The notes beneath the pieces were generated by a model. The model ran no database searches. It was given only the letters and a program-made list of their open reading frames with translations, and had not been told where the DNA came from. Shown here one piece after another: positions 20,013 to 21,472 of a DNA stretch of 21,472 bases (position 1 is its first letter; each line of letters begins with the position of its first letter). This DNA comes from an uncultured Clostridia bacterium (GTDB lineage: Bacteria > Bacillota > Clostridia > Christensenellales > CAG-138): assembly GCA_937894955.1 (NCBI GenBank), contig CALAXO010000165.1, positions 1 through 21,472 on the forward strand, in the 5' to 3' direction. A program made the position numbers and the translations under genes.

Positions 20013-21227
20013 ATGAGTTTAAACGATAAGCCCGCCGCCGAACGGGTGCATATCGGCTTTTTCGGACTGCGAAATGCAGGAAAATCCAGCCTTGTGAATG
20101 CTGTGACGGGGCAAAATCTTGCACTTGTTTCCGATATAAAAGGGACTACAACCGATCCTGTTCAAAAAACAATGGAGCTGCTGCCGATAGGTCCCGTTGT
20201 CATCATTGACACGCCCGGCATTGATGATGAAGGTGAGCTTGGCTCAATGCGTGTTGATCGTGCTGCAAAAATGCTGCAAAAAACTGATATTGCCGTCCTT
20301 GTTGCGGATGCCGCTGCGGGTCTCAGCGAACACGAAGGCAGGCTTATACACATTTTTTCCGAGAAGAAAATTCCGTTCGTCATTGCCTTCAACAAGTGTG
20401 ACCTTTTGAGCGCGATTCCGAAAAGCAACGGCAACAGCCTTTACGTCAGCGCAAAAACAGGGTTTGGAATTGATGAGTTAAAAAACCGGCTCGGTGAACT
20501 TCTGCCTTCCGCCAAACACGAAAGAATGCTCATCGGAGACTTGATATCGCCTAATGACATTGTTGTTCTCGTAACGCCGATTGATGAATCTGCACCGAAG
20601 GGACGACTTATTCTCCCGCAGCAGCAGATGATACGCAGCATACTTGATGCAGCCGCTGTCAACGTTGTTGTTAAGGACACGGAGCTTGAAGCTGCTCTCG
20701 CCGCAATCGCACGCAAGCCTAAACTTGTTATCACCGATTCTCAAGCGTTCGGAAAGGTCAGCAAAATCGTTCCTGAAGACATATTGCTGACGTCGTTCTC
20801 AATCCTGTTTGCCCGTTACAAAGGTGAGCTTGAACCTTTCACGGCAGGCGCAGCAAAACTCAACATGCTCGCAGACGGCGACAGGGTGCTGATTTCAGAG
20901 GGCTGCACTCATCACAGGCAGTGCAACGATATCGGAACGGTTAAAATGCCGGGATGGATAAAAGAGTATGCAAAAAAGGAGTTGTTCTTTGATTTCACCT
21001 CCGGCGGAGACTTTCCGAGTCTTGATGCACTTCGTAAATATGCCTTGGTTGTTCACTGCGGCGCATGTATGCTTAACGAGCGTGAGGTTCATTCAAGACT
21101 TGAAAACGCTGAAAAAGCAGGTGTCAGCATTACAAATTACGGCATTGCGATCGCTCAAATGCACGGAATTCTGCAGCGTTCACTTTCGCCTTTTCCCCAA
21201 TTGCTGCAAAAGCTGCAAAAGCATTGA
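20013..21227 (+). CDS. hydF: [FeFe]-hydrogenase maturation GTPase HydF
   Basis: Scaffold GTPase on which the 2Fe subcluster is assembled and from which it is passed to apo-HydA. ATG 20013 follows CGGAGGTAAG; 404 residues. The N-terminal Era-like G domain shows G1 GLRNAGKSS, DIKGTTTDPV (G2), DTPGIDDEGELG (G3), NKCD (G4) and SAKTG (G5). A central dimerisation domain follows. The C-terminal cluster-binding domain has the HydF signature with Cys298, His300/301, Cys349 and Cys352 (GCTHHRQCND and HCGACM). Der/Era/MnmE relatives lack this C-terminal motif. It is 37 nt after hydG and is the last gene of the operon. Confidence 0.97.
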   Translation: MSLNDKPAAERVHIGFFGLRNAGKSSLVNAVTGQNLALVSDIKGTTTDPVQKTMELLPIGPVVIIDTPGIDDEGELGSMRVDRAAKMLQKTDIAVLVADAAAGLSEHEGRLIHIFSEKKIPFVIAFNKCDLLSAIPKSNGNSLYVSAKTGFGIDELKNRLGELLPSAKHERMLIGDLISPNDIVVLVTPIDESAPKGRLILPQQQMIRSILDAAAVNVVVKDTELEAALAAIARKPKLVITDSQAFGKVSKIVPEDILLTSFSILFARYKGELEPFTAGAAKLNMLADGDRVLISEGCTHHRQCNDIGTVKMPGWIKEYAKKELFFDFTSGGDFPSLDALRKYALVVHCGACMLNEREVHSRLENAEKAGVSITNYGIAIAQMHGILQRSLSPFPQLLQKLQKH

Positions 21228-21278
21228 CCTCTGAACGGATTAAATTGCTGCTGAATCAGTTTGTCCCTGGTTTAAAAA

Positions 21279-21315
21279 CGGATAGGCCGTAAGCACTGTC
21301 TTTGCGGCCTGTCCG
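21279..21315 (+). terminator. Stem-loop terminator after hydF
   Basis: CGGATAGGCCG pairs with CGGCCTGTCCG (one G-U) around a 15-nt loop; the tail CTTTCTGTTC is only moderately T-rich. It ends the hyd operon. Confidence 0.7.
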
Positions 21316-21396
21316 CTTTCTGTTCAGAGTAAACACCGCAGCTTTGCCTGCACAAACGTTCGGAACACAATCATTAAAAATATTTTCCAAAGCCTA

Positions 21397-21425
21397 TTGA
21401 TTTTTTTCGAATTTGGAATTATAAT
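21397..21425 (+). promoter_or_regulatory. Sigma-A promoter at the right edge
   Basis: TTGATT (21397-21402), a 17-nt spacer and TATAAT (21420-21425). The downstream gene starts at or beyond the window end. ATG codons at 21431 and 21434 open a frame to the edge, but no ribosome-binding site precedes them. Confidence 0.65.
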
Positions 21426-21472
21426 GTATAATGATGAATTATGCAAATTGTGACAACAACACCGATCTGATT

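Noticed and set aside
1..21472. CRISPR array or IS element
   Set aside because: No regularly spaced repeats with unique spacers were seen, and no transposase reading frame was recognised. The only short tandem repeat is the coding one in htpG.

Overview
The window looks like chromosomal DNA of an anaerobic, low-to-middle G+C Firmicute, most likely an uncultured member of the Clostridia. The basis is a pcrA-ligA pair, a CIRCE/HrcA-type heat-shock operator, a TIGR04086-type membrane protein, typical sigma-A promoters, Shine-Dalgarno sites with ATG/GTG/TTG starts, and a complete [FeFe]-hydrogenase maturation set. I cannot name a genus from the sequence alone.

Layout. 1-845: 3' part of a MalY/PatB-type PLP aminotransferase; its first 48 bases are inverted relative to the gene. 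913-5349: pcrA helicase and ligA, an operon-like repair pair closed by a strong terminator. 5506-6932: a MATE exporter with a consensus promoter and a 16-bp palindrome in its leader. 7092-9228 (minus): htpG under a CIRCE operator, carrying four Cys/His decapeptide repeats at the linker between its N and middle domains. 9355-9783 (minus): tRNA-Val(CAC) with promoter and terminators; 181 bp away is a second copy of its 3' end, and between them lies a foldable 122-nt element.

9900-12107 is an accessory, decayed region. It holds a twice-frameshifted papain-fold (Tox-PL-like) toxin tail, several short MGGRG-type reading frames with the same 5' head, two related small beta-rich proteins (one frameshifted), a truncated KGG-type phage protein and a family of near-identical terminator hairpins. 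It reads as a graveyard of phage or polymorphic-toxin cassettes.

12104-14727 is housekeeping again: an M29 aminopeptidase, an unrecognised membrane-anchored protein and a TIGR04086 membrane protein. malQ (14913-16481, minus) has its own promoter. From 16681 to 21315 runs the hyd operon: promoter, a 256-nt leader with an intrinsic terminator and a Cys-rich short reading frame, then the TM1266-type regulator, hydE, hydG and hydF. The structural hydrogenase hydA is not in the window. A further promoter at the right edge points into a gene that starts at or beyond the end.

The observations most worth following are the Cys/His insert in HtpG, the tRNA-linked repeat with its nested fold, the attenuator-like leader of the hyd operon, and the shuffled MGGRG cassettes.
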